Notes: a model not told the origin generated them from the letters alone. A DNA stretch of 64,000 nucleotides from Siphonodentalium dalli (GCA_032622095.1 CP136065.1:65215031-65279030); one strand, 5' to 3'; numbered from the stretch's first letter, positions 46,842-57,624 are shown. Numbers and translations are program-made.

Positions 46842-47587
46842 GGAAAATAAGGTGCAGAATAAGGTCCCCAGATGGTGAATATAGTGATGCTACCCCGCAC
46901 AGCGGGCTAGCATCACCAAATTCATCCTCTGGGGACCTCATTCTGCATGGCCTCATCTGCTATGGGAGACCTTGGATTAGATTTAAGATTTAATTGGTGA
47001 TGTGTACCCATTGGGCACCTCAATTGTGTCTTCTGAAAATTTGGGGATACATGTATAGAAAAACAAAACTAAAAAAGAAAAAGTTACTTTCTAAAGACAT
47101 TTCTAAAGAAATGAAAAACTTGTTAATTTGATAATAAAGATACTTTCCAGAGGCCTTAACAGAGTGAGTTCTGCAGAATGTGAATTTACTGATGCTAGCC
47201 CGCTGTGTGGGGTAGCGTCACTAAATTCACCCTTTTGGGACCTCATTCCGCATGGCCTCATCTTCAATGGAGACATAGACTCAGATTTAAGTTCCCAAAC
47301 GGTGAATAGTGTGATGTACACCCATAGGGAACCTCGATAATTCAATGTGTTGTCTGCCAATTTGGGGATATAGAGAAACTAAACCAAAAAAGAAATAGAA
47401 CCATGTGAAGAATATTTATAGAAATTTGATAATAAAGAAAATTTCCAGAGAAGATGAGGCCTAAGCAGAATGAGGTCCCCAGAGGGTGAATTTAGTGATG
47501 CTAGCCTGCTATGTGGAATAGCGTCACAAAATTCACCCTCTGGGGACCTCATTCTGCAAATGACAGGCACACTATTTGCAGACTTGA
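46842..47587. mobile_element. Compound of two family A MITEs
   Basis: Three hairpins in a row (46860-46945, 47165-47250, 47470-47555), each followed by a family A centre; right end CACACTATTTGCAGACTTG. The first copy lost its end during tandem fusion. Confidence 0.75.
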
Positions 47588-47629
47588 TCCCAGTTATACC
47601 CACATTATATGACCAAACAAGAGGAGTAA

Positions 47630-48705
47630 AAGTTACTAGTAATGAACTGATTATCGGTATCGGCTCAATATATGTGGTATCGGAAAAATATCGGTATCAG
47701 CAAAATTTCGTCTCCCAGCAGATATCGACCACCATTACATGTTGCGTCCTTTGTGAACATTGTGACACCAATCTCTACTTTAATATTAATTGTAATTCAA
47801 TTGAGTATTTGTCACTAAAAACAAGCATTCTGATTGGCCGAGAGCGGCTAACTTTCGTTTTCGATTCACCGACATCGGCCGCTTCAGCGTGCATCAAATC
47901 TGAATGTAGCACGGTCAAATTCCATCGGCGCAGAACGAGTAGTGAAACGAGCACACCCGCGCGTTGTTGACTATAGATACCGTTCATCGGTCGCTTCAGC
48001 ATGCATCAAATCTGAATGTGGCACGGTCAAATTCCATCGGCGCAGAACGGAGTAGCGAAACGAGCCAACCCGCCCCACAGGAAATGGTTACGGAGCAGTG
48101 TTCCGAGTAACGCAATGAACAAACCCCAACGATTTGTGCACGGTGACAACGGCAAAATAAAAGTCTCGATTCGTGTCATGAAAATGACTAAATGATACTT
48201 TTTATACAGTTTTTTTTTGCAAATTCCTTGCTAGATTGAATTACAATGGAGATAAACGTACCCTGTTTCGTTGTACATTCTGGGATTCGAGCATGAAAAC
48301 AGTTTGTGAACTCGCCGGCAAGCCGGCTCGTTCACAAACTGTTTTCATGCTCGAATCCCAGAATGTACATGTACGACTCAACAGAGTACGTTTATCTCCT
48401 AAATAAATCACGGGAATTCCCAGAAAAATAGCTACAATTTTATGCACCGGTCAGCCATCCCATGATTGAAGAAATCTTTCAAATGCAACGAAATGTTAAA
48501 TGGTTTTGTCAGGGTTTTAGGACAGGGGATCAGTTCTTTGTCGATAATACTTTACAATTTAAAAGACAAATTGATATGGAAATTTGTTCTGTTTCTCCCA
48601 AACTTTTTTCACATACAAGACTAAATCTGTATCGGATCGGCCAATAATTCTATCATAAATATCGGCTTTTACCGACAACCTCTGTATCCTTACATCACTA
48701 GAGTT
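47630..48705. mobile_element. hAT-like non-autonomous element with ATCGG subterminal repeats
   Basis: The left subterminus is rich in ATCGGTATCGG (47652-47700). The right end has TATCGGCTTTTACCGACAAC and TACATCACTAG. CTAGTAATG and CATCACTAG may be the termini. It contains a ~60-bp duplication (47880-47940 and 47992-48052) and the long hairpin described separately. No transposase seen; a 166-codon frame (47470-47970) starts in the preceding MITE and is not credible. Confidence 0.5.
48246..48402. repeat. ~155-bp hairpin
   Basis: GGAGATAAACGTAC pairs with GTACGTTTATCTCC at the outside. TGTACATTCTGGGATTCGAG / TTTTCATGCTCGAATCCCAG and GTTTGTGAAC / GTTCACAAAC lie inside, around a GC-rich CGCCGGCAAGCCGGC loop. 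Confidence 0.88.
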
Positions 48706-48796
48706 CACTTGTACCAACTAGAAAATTATGTGATTAAAATAGTGTCCCATCTCACAATCACAATGTATGTGCACAACATCAAAAAAGTCATGTATC

Positions 48797-49090
48797 AATA
48801 TTGAGTCTATAACATGAAAGACATCCATAATGTCCGTCTATTCTGATCATCTTGTTAAACTGAAGCACAAATGTACCAAAGGAATCATTAAGCATGGAGG
48901 GAATCCCTATGCATGTTGCTAATTGCCAATTATTTAACCATAAACCTAATTAAATGCTAATAGGACTGCTGGCATCCTTGTTCCAATGGCGTTAACCTCA
49001 AACCAGCTTCAAGAATTATGTGTATATTGAAAAATAACTCATTGACACACCCGATGATGATGATGATGATGATGATGTATCACATTGCCG
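48797..49090. repeat. Right copy of the ~270-bp duplication, with (GAT)n
   Basis: Matches 45690-45960 with many substitutions; here ACACCCGATGAT has expanded into about eight GAT triplets (49051-49076). Confidence 0.8.
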
Positions 49091-49386
49091 AGGCTACTAT
49101 TCAAAATATCTATGTTTGCAGGGGGTATAGTTTTATGCATACATCAGCCAAAAAGTTTGAAGTGTTGATATGGATTTTTATCAGGGCGAGTGATTACACT
49201 TTGAAGTTTTGGTACATGTATGTCACTTTAAGATGCTTTGATGTCTTTCATCTCATATTTTCTTAACTGGGGGGTAGGGGTTTGGGTGTTCGGGGAAGGG
49301 GTGCTCATGCATGCAGAGGAGTGATTATTCAGCGAAATTTACCCTCCACCAATAAAACTTATATCACGCAACGGTCGCATCCCTTG
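49091..49386. other. No recognisable feature
   Basis: Nothing supported. Confidence 0.35.
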
Positions 49387-49689
49387 AAATAGTGCATCTG
49401 TCATTTGCAGAATGAGGTTCCCAGAGGATGAATTTAGTGATGCTATACCCAGCAGGGGGGGGGGGGTGGAGTTGAAGTTGGTGTTGTTAACCAATTACAG
49501 GTTAGTCACCTCGATTAAATACATTTTATTAGGGGATATAGAAACTGAAAAGAAGGGGAAAAACTAACTAAAAACTAAGAAGATGAGGCCTAAGCAGATA
49601 GAGGTCCCAAGAGGACCGGGGTAGCATCACTAAATTCACCCTTTGGGGACCTCATTCTGCAAATAACAGACACACTATTTCAAGGCTTG
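49387..49689. mobile_element. Family A MITE with poly(G) tract
   Basis: CTTGAAATAGTGCATCTG to ACACTATTTCAAGGCTTG. Left hairpin lost; about 12 G at 49456-49467; right hairpin mostly one arm. Confidence 0.72.
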
Positions 49690-49954
49690 GATACGGCCAA
49701 GCTACTGAAACAACCATAAATCCCAATTAAACAAACAAACAAAATGCAACCAAAATGCTTCTATTCAATCTACTGCAAACATTGGGTGCCATTGATCTGT
49801 TTTTGCAGATAACTTGCATAATGACTATATAGTTAACCCCAGCATTAAACAGAGCATGGTAATAATTGGCAAATCAAATGATTACATGAGAACATCCAAT
49901 TACACTGAACATGCAACAAACTGCAGGAAATACCGGTACTCAGCCACAAACACA

Positions 49955-50590
49955 ATGTCACTCAGTCAGAAATCGTCTCAAGGCAGCAAGCACAAGCAAT
50001 CTGACAGTTCAAGCTAAAAGAAATATCTTTCACTGCTGGCTGCACTCAGCCATATCACGCTGCCTGAATAATATGGCATGTTGCATGAGTTTGCAATAAT
50101 ACTAGTAGTAGAACAATTCCCCGGTCTCACTGGTAACAGCTAGAGCAGGTATCTGCCCAGAGGTATCAAATTGAGAGAAGTCATTTCATTATTGATTTGT
50201 TAGGAAAAAGATCAGAATTTTTCTACCCATTTCAGCTGCCCATTTTGGAAAAATATTTGCACAAAGGTAAAATTTGCACCAAGGTCAGCCAAGCTAGGAA
50301 TTATTCTTCCCCCCCCCCCCTACCCTCACTCAGTCAGAGATCGTCTCAAGGTGGCACACAAGCAATCTGATACATGTAGTTCAAGCTAAAAGAAGCATCT
50401 TTCACTGACATCTGCACTCAGCCATATTACGCTGTATGAATTCCCCGGAGTAGGTATCAAATTGGAAGAAGTCACTTCTCTCTAGCAGGTCTGGGATGTC
50501 CTAACTTGAAGTATTAACTTTAACTATTATAGTATCAGCAGAGATGGTATCAGCCTACAGGTATCAATTTGGGAGAAGTCACTTCTCTCC
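49955..50590. repeat. Imperfect direct repeats of ~120 bp and ~30 bp
   Basis: CTCAGTCAGAAATCGTCTCA ... CTGCACTCAGCCATAT at 49959-50070 recurs at 50329-50440. TATCAAATTGAGAGAAGTCA-type blocks occur at 50163, 50455 and 50559. Confidence 0.75.
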
Positions 50591-50592
50591 AG

Positions 50593-50816
50593 TACAGTGA
50601 TGCCCTAAATAATTGACTCCTTAACCACAGCAGAATTATGGGTAATTTTTCAGGATTTAGTTGGAAATATGGCTTGTTGCCATTCATCGGAAAGCTCTCA
50701 CTGAGAGCTTTCCGATGAATCATGAATGGCAACAAGCCATATTTCTGACTAAATTCTGAAAAGTTACCCATAATTCTGCTGTGGTTAAGGAGTCCATTAT
50801 TTAGAGCATTACTGTA
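50593..50816. mobile_element. Family C palindromic MITE, complete
   Basis: TA-flanked, both arms full length. A small ATCATGA insertion lies in the right arm near 50718. Confidence 0.92.
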
Positions 50817-51530
50817 AGTATAGAGGCAGACACATCTGTCAGTGAGTGGCACTCTAATAAGCCTTAATAACAAGTCATCTACTCAGGCTGGTCATTTGTA
50901 ATCTTAATTAGGCTTAAACAAAGCTACTTAACTGTGATTGTATACCAGCAAGAATCCACACTGGAGCCTGATCCAATACAAGTATTCCAGTATGTCTATC
51001 CCAAGCATTAACACAGGGCTTAATATCCCACGAGAATCAGAATCATGATTGTTAGTTTGATTCTCGTAAAAGCAGCTGATTCGCAGTCGAAATGCTATAT
51101 TTTGATTCTTGTAATATTTGATGGATTTTAAGACATTGTTTAACCATTTAATTGCTGAATATATTTTCCCAAGTTAGTCTCAGAAAAGAACTCTAATAAC
51201 ATAGGAGTGGTCTATTATTCCCGAGGTGTGTTCAGGAAATATAAGCAGACGACTGATGAATGAACAGATAATACAAGTGCAGAAAGGTTCCTATTCATTA
51301 GGGAACAGCCTATGGCTGTTTGTTGAACTTATTATCTAAAAATTCCCTATCCTAGCTTAGGAAATTACTCATCAATGAGTTTTAGTAACAATGGATTTAT
51401 GTCTAACCTTTTCGGCTTAAGGCAAGCTACATGTACTTAAAGGTGATTGTACACGTATAATAATACAAAATGAAACTGGACCCTTATTCAACACCTGTAT
51501 ACAAGTACCTGATGTGATAATGTTCCCTAG
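50817..51530. other. Mainly unique, with a family D-like remnant
   Basis: 51170-51340 resembles family D (GTGGTCTATTATTCCCGAGG). Nothing coding recognised. Confidence 0.35.
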
Positions 51531-51532
51531 CA

Positions 51533-51771
51533 TTAACCCTTTGAGTGCCACATGATGTGTCTGATTTTTGTATCGACCCATATACCCTGTGCCAATGCAT
51601 TATCTTATATATGCGAGTCGACCATAGGTCGCCTCGCATATATAAGAGAATGCATTGGCCTAACCCAAAAAAAAAATAATTTAAAATAAAAAAAATTTCA
51701 TTTTTTTTAGGGCACTCTACAAACCATAAATTAGGGCCGATGAGATCGGCCTCTGGCACTAAAAGGGTTAA
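51533..51771. mobile_element. Family B-like TTAA MITE with different ends
   Basis: TTAACCCTTTGAGTGCCA at left and TGGCACTAAAAGGGTTAA at right, but carrying the same GCGAGTCGACC...GGTCGCCTCGC hairpin (51594-51659) as the other subtypes. GGCCGATGAGATCGGCC forms a second small hairpin near 51736. Confidence 0.88.
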
Positions 51772-51991
51772 GGACAGATATTAAAACAAAATAATTTGTT
51801 TCTCAGCAAAATTTTTATTCAAAGTGGTGAGGGAGGCAGATATTTTATCATTTTATCCCTTTCTATACTAACTACTCATTGATGATTACTAGTCCATATA
51901 CAGCCCAAAAAGCTTGTAACCAAACGTTTAGCCATTTCCAGATTTTTTCTGCCAAATGAAAAAATTTGAAGCCACTTTTTTCCCCAGGGTA

Positions 51992-52138
51992 TACAGTAAT
52001 GCCCTAAATAATCGACTCCTTAACCACAGCAGAATTATGGGTAACTTTTCAGGATTTAGTCACAAATATGGCTTGTTGCCATTCATCGGAAAGCTCTCTG
52101 CTGTGGTTAAGGAGTCGATTATTTAGGGCATTACTGTA
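51992..52138. mobile_element. Family C MITE, right arm truncated inside
   Basis: TACAGTAATGCCCTAAATAA to GGGCATTACTGTA; a full left arm joined to the last 45 bases of the right. Confidence 0.85.
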
Positions 52139-52282
52139 TATAATCGACATTTCACAATCATCCTAGTAAAACACAGTCACCAAGTTTGAATAATTGTTAA
52201 CAATAGATTGGATAAGTCCCTCAAAGGATAGCCATGTTTTGTACATACATATTTAGTGACTTAGTCACACACACCTTCAAAC

Positions 52283-52395
52283 CACAGTGAGAGATTTCCA
52301 ATGAATGGCAACAAGCCATATTTCCTACTAAATCCTGAAAAGTTACCCATAATTCTGCTTTGGTTAAGAAGTCGATTATTTAGGGCATTATTGTA
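52283..52395. mobile_element. Family C single arm
   Basis: Starts at the family C centre (CAGTGAGAG) and ends GGGCATTATTGTA. Confidence 0.8.
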
Positions 52396-52875
52396 TGAAA
52401 ATGAATCCTTCTGCACCTGTATACAAGATTATATTTTCACCTTTCTATCATCTGCTTATATTTACTGAACATACCTTCAAATGAATAATAGACCATTCCA
52501 ATGTATACTTTTATAACTGACTGGAATATTAGATTTAGTAAAGAAATGGTGTCAAATTATTTTTGTAAGGAGGCAGGTATTTATAGATCCAAGCAAAAGA
52601 TACCATGCTGGAAAGAGTTAGATTAATAGAATCATTCAAAATAACCATGACAAACATCAAATTTGGGCCGATATCATTCAGATACAATTGTATTTTAAGC
52701 CATGGATCATGTTTTAGCATGGTTTCAAACCAGAAGATATCATGTAAGAACAATTTAGAATCATGCAACATCACCATGATGGCATGACAAATATTAAACT
52801 AGGAAAAGGGAAAGCCAATATCTTCCAAGTACAGTGTATTCCCAAATCAGACAATTGAATAGCAACTCTTACAGT
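52396..52875. other. No gene recognised
   Basis: AT-rich; short family D-like block near 52440-52520; frames on both strands at 52535-52787 unrecognised. CATCACCATGA-AACATC motifs recur at 53770. Confidence 0.35.
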
Positions 52876-53284
52876 TTAACTCTTTAACCCTCAGTGACGT
52901 CTTTTGACGTGTTTAACGTATCCTCAGATTGTTACCCAGCTCAACCCTCAGAACATAACGTCAAAGTAGCATTTTAGGTGTAATTAATCGAGAATCTGTT
53001 GTTTTAATTGTCAATTGTTTTGATGGTGTCATTACATCAAATTTCCCGGGACACTATAATCATAATATCGCTTGTCAGATTTAGAAACATTTGAAGTCCA
53101 TTTATATATATCTTTCACGTGTGTTCATTTGTCAACATTTAGTTTATTTTGAAAGTTTACCAAAATCTTTAAACTACATGTGCATGTAAACACGTCAGAT
53201 CACGTTATTGAGGACTCGCACAAAGACGTCAAATCACGTCACCGAGTGTCCGGCGATGAACAAGCCTGAGTGTTAAAGAGTTAA
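52876..53284. mobile_element. piggyBac-type MITE (TTAACTCTTTAAC ends, ACGTC-rich)
   Basis: TTAA at 52876-52879 and 53281-53284, ends CTCTTTAACCCTCAGTGACG and CCTGAGTGTTAAAGAG. It contains repeated GACGTC/ACGTCA half-palindromes (GTGACGTCTTTTGACGTG and CAAAGACGTCAAATCACGTC). Confidence 0.85.
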
Positions 53285-54120
53285 TGTGCTATGAGCAGTA
53301 ATTGCAGAAACAACTTTCTGAATTTAACAACAACAATATCATACTAGTATATAATGAAGCTGTCCTATAGTGGTTTCTATGAGGTTGAATCCCTTTACAG
53401 ACAAAGTGTTTGAAGCTGGCTCTAAAACTCCTGCTATTTACACAGTAAACAGCATTATAGACAATGTGTTATCAGAATCCAGTTATTTCAAAGATATTTG
53501 CAAAATATCTCTCCTACCCAACCCAAACTCCAAACAAGTACCTACTAAATGGTTTGGAATATATATGAACTTTATCCAGTTCATTAACAATATATGCAGT
53601 GGGTAGGAACATGCTATAGGAAATATTAAATTTTAAAGCACTTTTCAATATTTGATTTGCAAAATGCTATGATATACAAGTTATTTAATGCCCTGGTCTT
53701 AGTATGGACCCATGGTTTCAAACAGTCAAACCAAAAGAAATCTTTGCAGAAGAACTACTGTAGATCAATCAACATCACCATGACAAACATCAAATTAGCA
53801 ACACAATAAGCCAATATCATTCAAGTATTCCAATTTTAAACTACATGTCAAAGTCAAAGCCTGAACATTTATACATTACAAATCTGCCTTTCATCACCAC
53901 ACACATGACAGGGGGCCTCAGCCATGGAGATGTGTGAATATCATTATCACACACATCTTACTCAAGCGTAAGTGTGTGTGACATCATTTATGAAAAGCTG
54001 GAACTGGGAGTGGTACAAATATTGATTAAAGTAAATGAGACCGAACCTATTGCTTATTTGATTTATGGGAGTAAATTTGGTTACGACTAGTAATTTGTTG
54101 ATTTCATCTCACTATATGTA
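53285..54120. other. No recognisable feature
   Basis: An open frame at 53370-53606 looks random. Nothing else supported. Confidence 0.35.
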
Positions 54121-54122
54121 TG

Positions 54123-54327
54123 TACAGTATTGCCCTAAATAATTGACTCCTTTATAACCACAGCAGAATTATGGGTAACTTTTCAGGATTTAGTCGGAAT
54201 TATGGGTTGTTGCCAACAGTGAGAGCTTTCCGATGAATGGCAACAAGCCATATTTCCGACTAAATCCTGAAAAGTTACCCATAACTATGCTGTGGTTAAC
54301 GAGTCGATTACTTAGGGCATTACTGTA
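54123..54327. mobile_element. Family C palindromic MITE
   Basis: TACAGTATTGCCCTAAAT to GGGCATTACTGTA; slightly shortened centre. Confidence 0.9.
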
Positions 54328-54417
54328 TCTATAGTCTCAAATTAACATTTTTTTAGTTACTTTTTCCCTTTTGCTCAGTTTCTATATCGCCCAATTCGCA
54401 GAAGATAAATTGCATGA

Positions 54418-54480
54418 TAGGATAGGATAATTTTATTTACAATACACATGTGAATAGTACAATGGAAGTAACATAACATT
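54418..54480 (-). mobile_element. Possible retroelement 3' tail, minus strand
   Basis: Read on the minus strand: TTGTAAATAAAATTATCC then repeated ATCCT. AATAAA plus a pentamer tail, like the plus-strand case at 41640-41735. Confidence 0.35.
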
Positions 54481-54481
54481 A

Positions 54482-54686
54482 TACAGTAATGCCCTAAGTA
54501 ATTGACTCCTTAACCACAGCAGATTTATGGGTAAATTTTCAGGATTTAGTCGGAAATATGGCTTGTTGCATTCATCGGAAAGCTCTCCCCGATGAATGGC
54601 AACAAGCCATATTTCCGACTAAATCCTGAAAAGTTACCCATAATTCTGCTGTGGTTAAGGAGTCGATTACTTAGGGCATTAATGTA
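54482..54686. mobile_element. Family C palindromic MITE, second of a close pair
   Basis: TACAGTAATGCCCTAAGT to GGGCATTAATGTA, about 155 bp from the previous copy in the same orientation. Confidence 0.9.
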
Positions 54687-54730
54687 CTAATGCAGTATAT
54701 TTCTGGGGTAACATAGCCCTGCCAGGCTGA

Positions 54731-54927
54731 TCCCCCCCCCCCCCCCCCCCCCCCCCCCGAGGTGACTAACAGGTGAACTTCACATGGGGAACATCAATCT
54801 GATCCCAGGTCTCCCATAACAGTTGAGGCCAAAGCAGAATGAGGTTCCCAGAGGGTGGTAGAATCACTAAATTCACCATCTGGGGACCTCGTTCTGCTTG
54901 TCAGACACACAATATCCAGGCTTGATT
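54731..54927. mobile_element. Family A MITE fragment with poly(C)
   Basis: A run of about 26 C (54732-54757), then the family A centre and right hairpin (54840-54900), ending ATATCCAGGCTTG. The left half is missing, beginning exactly at the C tract. Confidence 0.7.
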
Positions 54928-55184
54928 TCAAGGTTAATCTTGTCAGCCTGGCACAGAACGAGTTAAAAGTCTTGACTAGAATGACTTCTTATCAGAATAA
55001 CAAATCAGAGGAAAAAGGTTGAGTTGAAGCTCGGTACATTTTTATATTGGAATTGATGATAATGAGACCTCAGTATAGTATAGAACGTATCAAATGTCAT
55101 TGGATGATGGAATTCCCATCAGAGTCCACTGGGAGGAACAAGACAATCTGATATTAGTGACTGTACCTATTAGAACTAGTGCCA

Positions 55185-55355
55185 GGGAAAATAAATTATC
55201 TTCTTTATTACTCAAGCTTCAGGTTCTGATACCTGCCATAGAAACATGGTGTGCGATAAAATAAAATCATATATCAACTGTATACTGCAACAGCAGGAAA
55301 TATGGCTACTACAGACTTTCCAAAGCAATCAGGGGGAGCTGTAGTCAAATGAATA
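55185..55355. repeat. Left copy of a ~165-bp direct repeat flanking family B
   Basis: TCAAGCTTCAGGTTCTGATA ... ACCTGCCATAGAAACATGGT ... AAATGAATATTA, again at 55842-56015. Confidence 0.85.
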
Positions 55356-55762
55356 TTAACCCTTAAGTTTACCCAACAGACGGCCCCTGTGCCAATGCAT
55401 TCTCTTATATATGCAAGTCGACCATAGGTCGCCTCGCATATATAAGAGAATGCATTGGCTTTAACACATTAAAAATTATAAAATTGTTAAAGAATGTAAG
55501 AAAAAATGGTAAAAAGTGTTAAAAAAAGATTTTTTTTTAGGCCAATGCATTCTCTTATATATGCGAGGCGACCTATGGTCGACTCGCATATATAAGAGAA
55601 TGCATTGGCACAGGGCATAACTGTAACTATCACAATGTGGTCAAGGAGCCGGTTCCAATGATATCCATATTTGTATGGTTTTATTGAGACAGACCGAAGA
55701 TATTTTAGGCTGTTGAAGCTTTATTTGGGCGGTTTTGGCCGGTTTGTTGGGTAAAGGGTTAC
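55356..55762. mobile_element. Family B two-hairpin MITE
   Basis: TTAACCCTTAAGTTTACCCA at left (a small insertion in the end) and TTGTTGGGTAAAGGGTTA at right; two hairpins. The right TTAA is mutated to TTAC, where a further partial family B starts. Confidence 0.85.
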
Positions 55763-55841
55763 CCCTTCCATGACTGGAGCTTCCTGAAATTTTGCGAAAA
55801 CCCTGTGCCAATGCATTCTCTTATATAAGGAGTCTCCCATG
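55759..55841. mobile_element. Partial family B, CCATGACTGG subtype
   Basis: TTACCCCTTCCATGACTGG followed by half a hairpin up to AGGAGTCTCCCATG. Confidence 0.7.
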
Positions 55842-56015
55842 CATAAATTATCTTTTTTATTATCTCAAGCTTCAGGTTATGATACCTGCCATAGAAACAT
55901 GGTACTAGTATGCGATAACATAAAATCATATATAAACTCTATATTGCAACAGTGGGAAATATGGCCACTACAGAATTTCCAAACCAGTCAGGTGGAACAG
56001 AAGTCATAAATGAAT
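55842..56015. repeat. Right copy of the ~165-bp direct repeat
   Basis: Matches 55185-55355 at about 85%. Confidence 0.85.
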
Positions 56016-56084
56016 ATTATTAAGATCTTTTACAAGTTTGGGACCTCAAACTCCGCCAGTCCAAATATAGTCAAATTCCAATGA

Positions 56085-56541
56085 AAGCCTGAAAATGTGG
56101 TGTTGGATATTTGCAGAATGAGGTCCCCAGAAGGTGAATTTAGTGATGCTACCCAGCACATAGGGCTAGCATAACTAAATTCAACTTCTGGAGACCTCAT
56201 TCTTCTTAGGCCTCATCTTCTCTGGAAAGTATCTTCATTATCAAATTAACAAGTTTTTTAATTTCATCAGAAAGTTTATTTTTCTTTAATAGTTTAGTTT
56301 CTCTGTGTCCCCAAATTCTCAGAATGCATAATTGAGGTGCCTGATTGGTGCACATCACCATCTTCACCATCTGGGAACTTAAATCTGTGTCTACCAGGTA
56401 GGTCTCCCATAGCAGATGAGGACATGCAGAATGAGGTCCCCAGAGGACAAATTTGGCGACACTGTGCAGGGTAGCATCATTAAATCACCATCTGAGGACC
56501 TCATTCTGCAAATGTCGGGCACCATATTTTGAGGCCTGTTC
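56085..56541. mobile_element. Family A MITE, GAGGCCTG subfamily
   Basis: AAAGCCTGAAAATGTGGTG to CACCATATTTTGAGGCCTG. Two hairpins (56118-56205, 56425-56510), central CCCCAAATTCTCAGAATGC. Confidence 0.78.
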
Positions 56542-56542
56542 C

Positions 56543-56759
56543 TACAGTGATGCCCTAAATAATCGACTCCTTAACCACAGCAGAATTATGGGTAACTTTT
56601 CAGGATTCAGTCGGAAATATGGCTTGTTGCCATTCATCAGAAAGCTCTCACTGAGAGCGTTCCGATGAATGGCAACAAGCCATATTTCCGACTAAATCCT
56701 GAAAAATTACCCATAATTCTGCTGTGGTTAAATAGTTGATTATTTAGGGCATTACTGTA
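56543..56759. mobile_element. Family C palindromic MITE abutting family A
   Basis: TACAGTGATGCCCTAAAT to GGGCATTACTGTA with arms pairing around CACTGAGAGCG. Starts within a few bases of the end of the family A copy. Confidence 0.92.
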
Positions 56760-57453
56760 AGTATGAAATACAAATCATAAATCTCCAGCTGATATAGAGC
56801 CTATATTTGCATAATCAAGCATCCATTAAGATTTTACCATCCCAATATATATATGGGGTCATCCTCAAATGAAGAATTGGTGGCTCCTAATTTGGGCTAA
56901 TTGGACCTACTGGGCTCTTATCTAATATATACATGTAAATGCAAATGTGTGTCTCTCTCACTAAAAATTAGTACACACGGGTAATTTGACCAGGGAGTGT
57001 TAGTAGATACCGGTAGTCTTTTAGAGGTACTCATAATTACTTTAATTAATTTATTAATCATAGTGACAAACGGTTGGACAATGGAAGCTGAAAATTATAA
57101 CACAGAACTTTGTAACTTGACCCGCAGAGTATTATGATGTCTTAAAATAAAGGGGCACTAATTATTGATTTAATTAATTAATTAATTACAGAGACAAAAC
57201 GGTTGTTCTCTGTAGGAGGGGGCTGAAAATTGGTACATAGATTACTTGACCCTTGGGGAAGGGGGTAATGTCATAGGTGTTGTCGACCTCATATGATTTA
57301 AAGGGGCACTCATAATTAATTGTTTTTATTTAATTAATTATAGGCAACCAAAACAATTGAAATACTGTTTTAAGTTTTTTATTTTGCCACATTTTACCCG
57401 TTCAACGCTGGGTACATCCGCTAGCATATATATACGAACTATGTGAAACATAC
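56760..57453. other. Putative MCU intron 3 start, AT-rich
   Basis: Directly downstream of the MCU exon donor. Contains a loose duplication: AAGGGGCACTAATTATTG / AAGGGGCACTCATAATTA near 57151 and 57300, with TTAATTAATTAATTA runs. The next MCU exon was searched for by eye across the rest of the window and not found. Confidence 0.4.
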
Positions 57454-57624
57454 CTTCTGTATAAATGACAGCACGATCAATGCCACCATCTTCGTCGTGT
57501 AAGTAGTTAAGAAAATCACCAACAGTGTGAGTTATAGGCTTCAAGGTGAAATCACAGTTTTCTCTTCTCGATGGCAGTGGTATCGAAAACACGGGTAATC
57601 CATCCCGATACGAAATTTGAACTT
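57454..57624 (-). CDS. MCU: MCU internal exon (N-terminal domain)
   Basis: Internal exon of a mitochondrial calcium uniporter pore subunit, the inner-membrane channel that carries Ca2+ into the matrix. The 171 bp are open in one frame (57 codons, entered and left in phase 1). A pyrimidine-rich tract ending TTGCAG precedes the exon and GTATGT follows it. The peptide contains ISYRDGLPVFSI, PLPSRRENCDFTLKPI, HTVGDFLNYL and DEDGGIDRAVIY. These match the start of the MCU matrix N-terminal domain, where animal MCU has a LPV..LPSRRE.C.FTL.PI...VG.FL..L..ED.GIDR..IY pattern. The DXXE pore motif and coiled coils lie further downstream and were not found. The paralogue MCUb cannot be excluded from this exon alone. 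Homology is by recognition; splice sites and frame are seen directly. Confidence 0.93.

Noticed and set aside
47470-47970. Longest plus-strand frame (166 codons)
   Set aside because: Starts inside a family A hairpin and runs through a hAT-like element with internal duplications; no recognisable domain.
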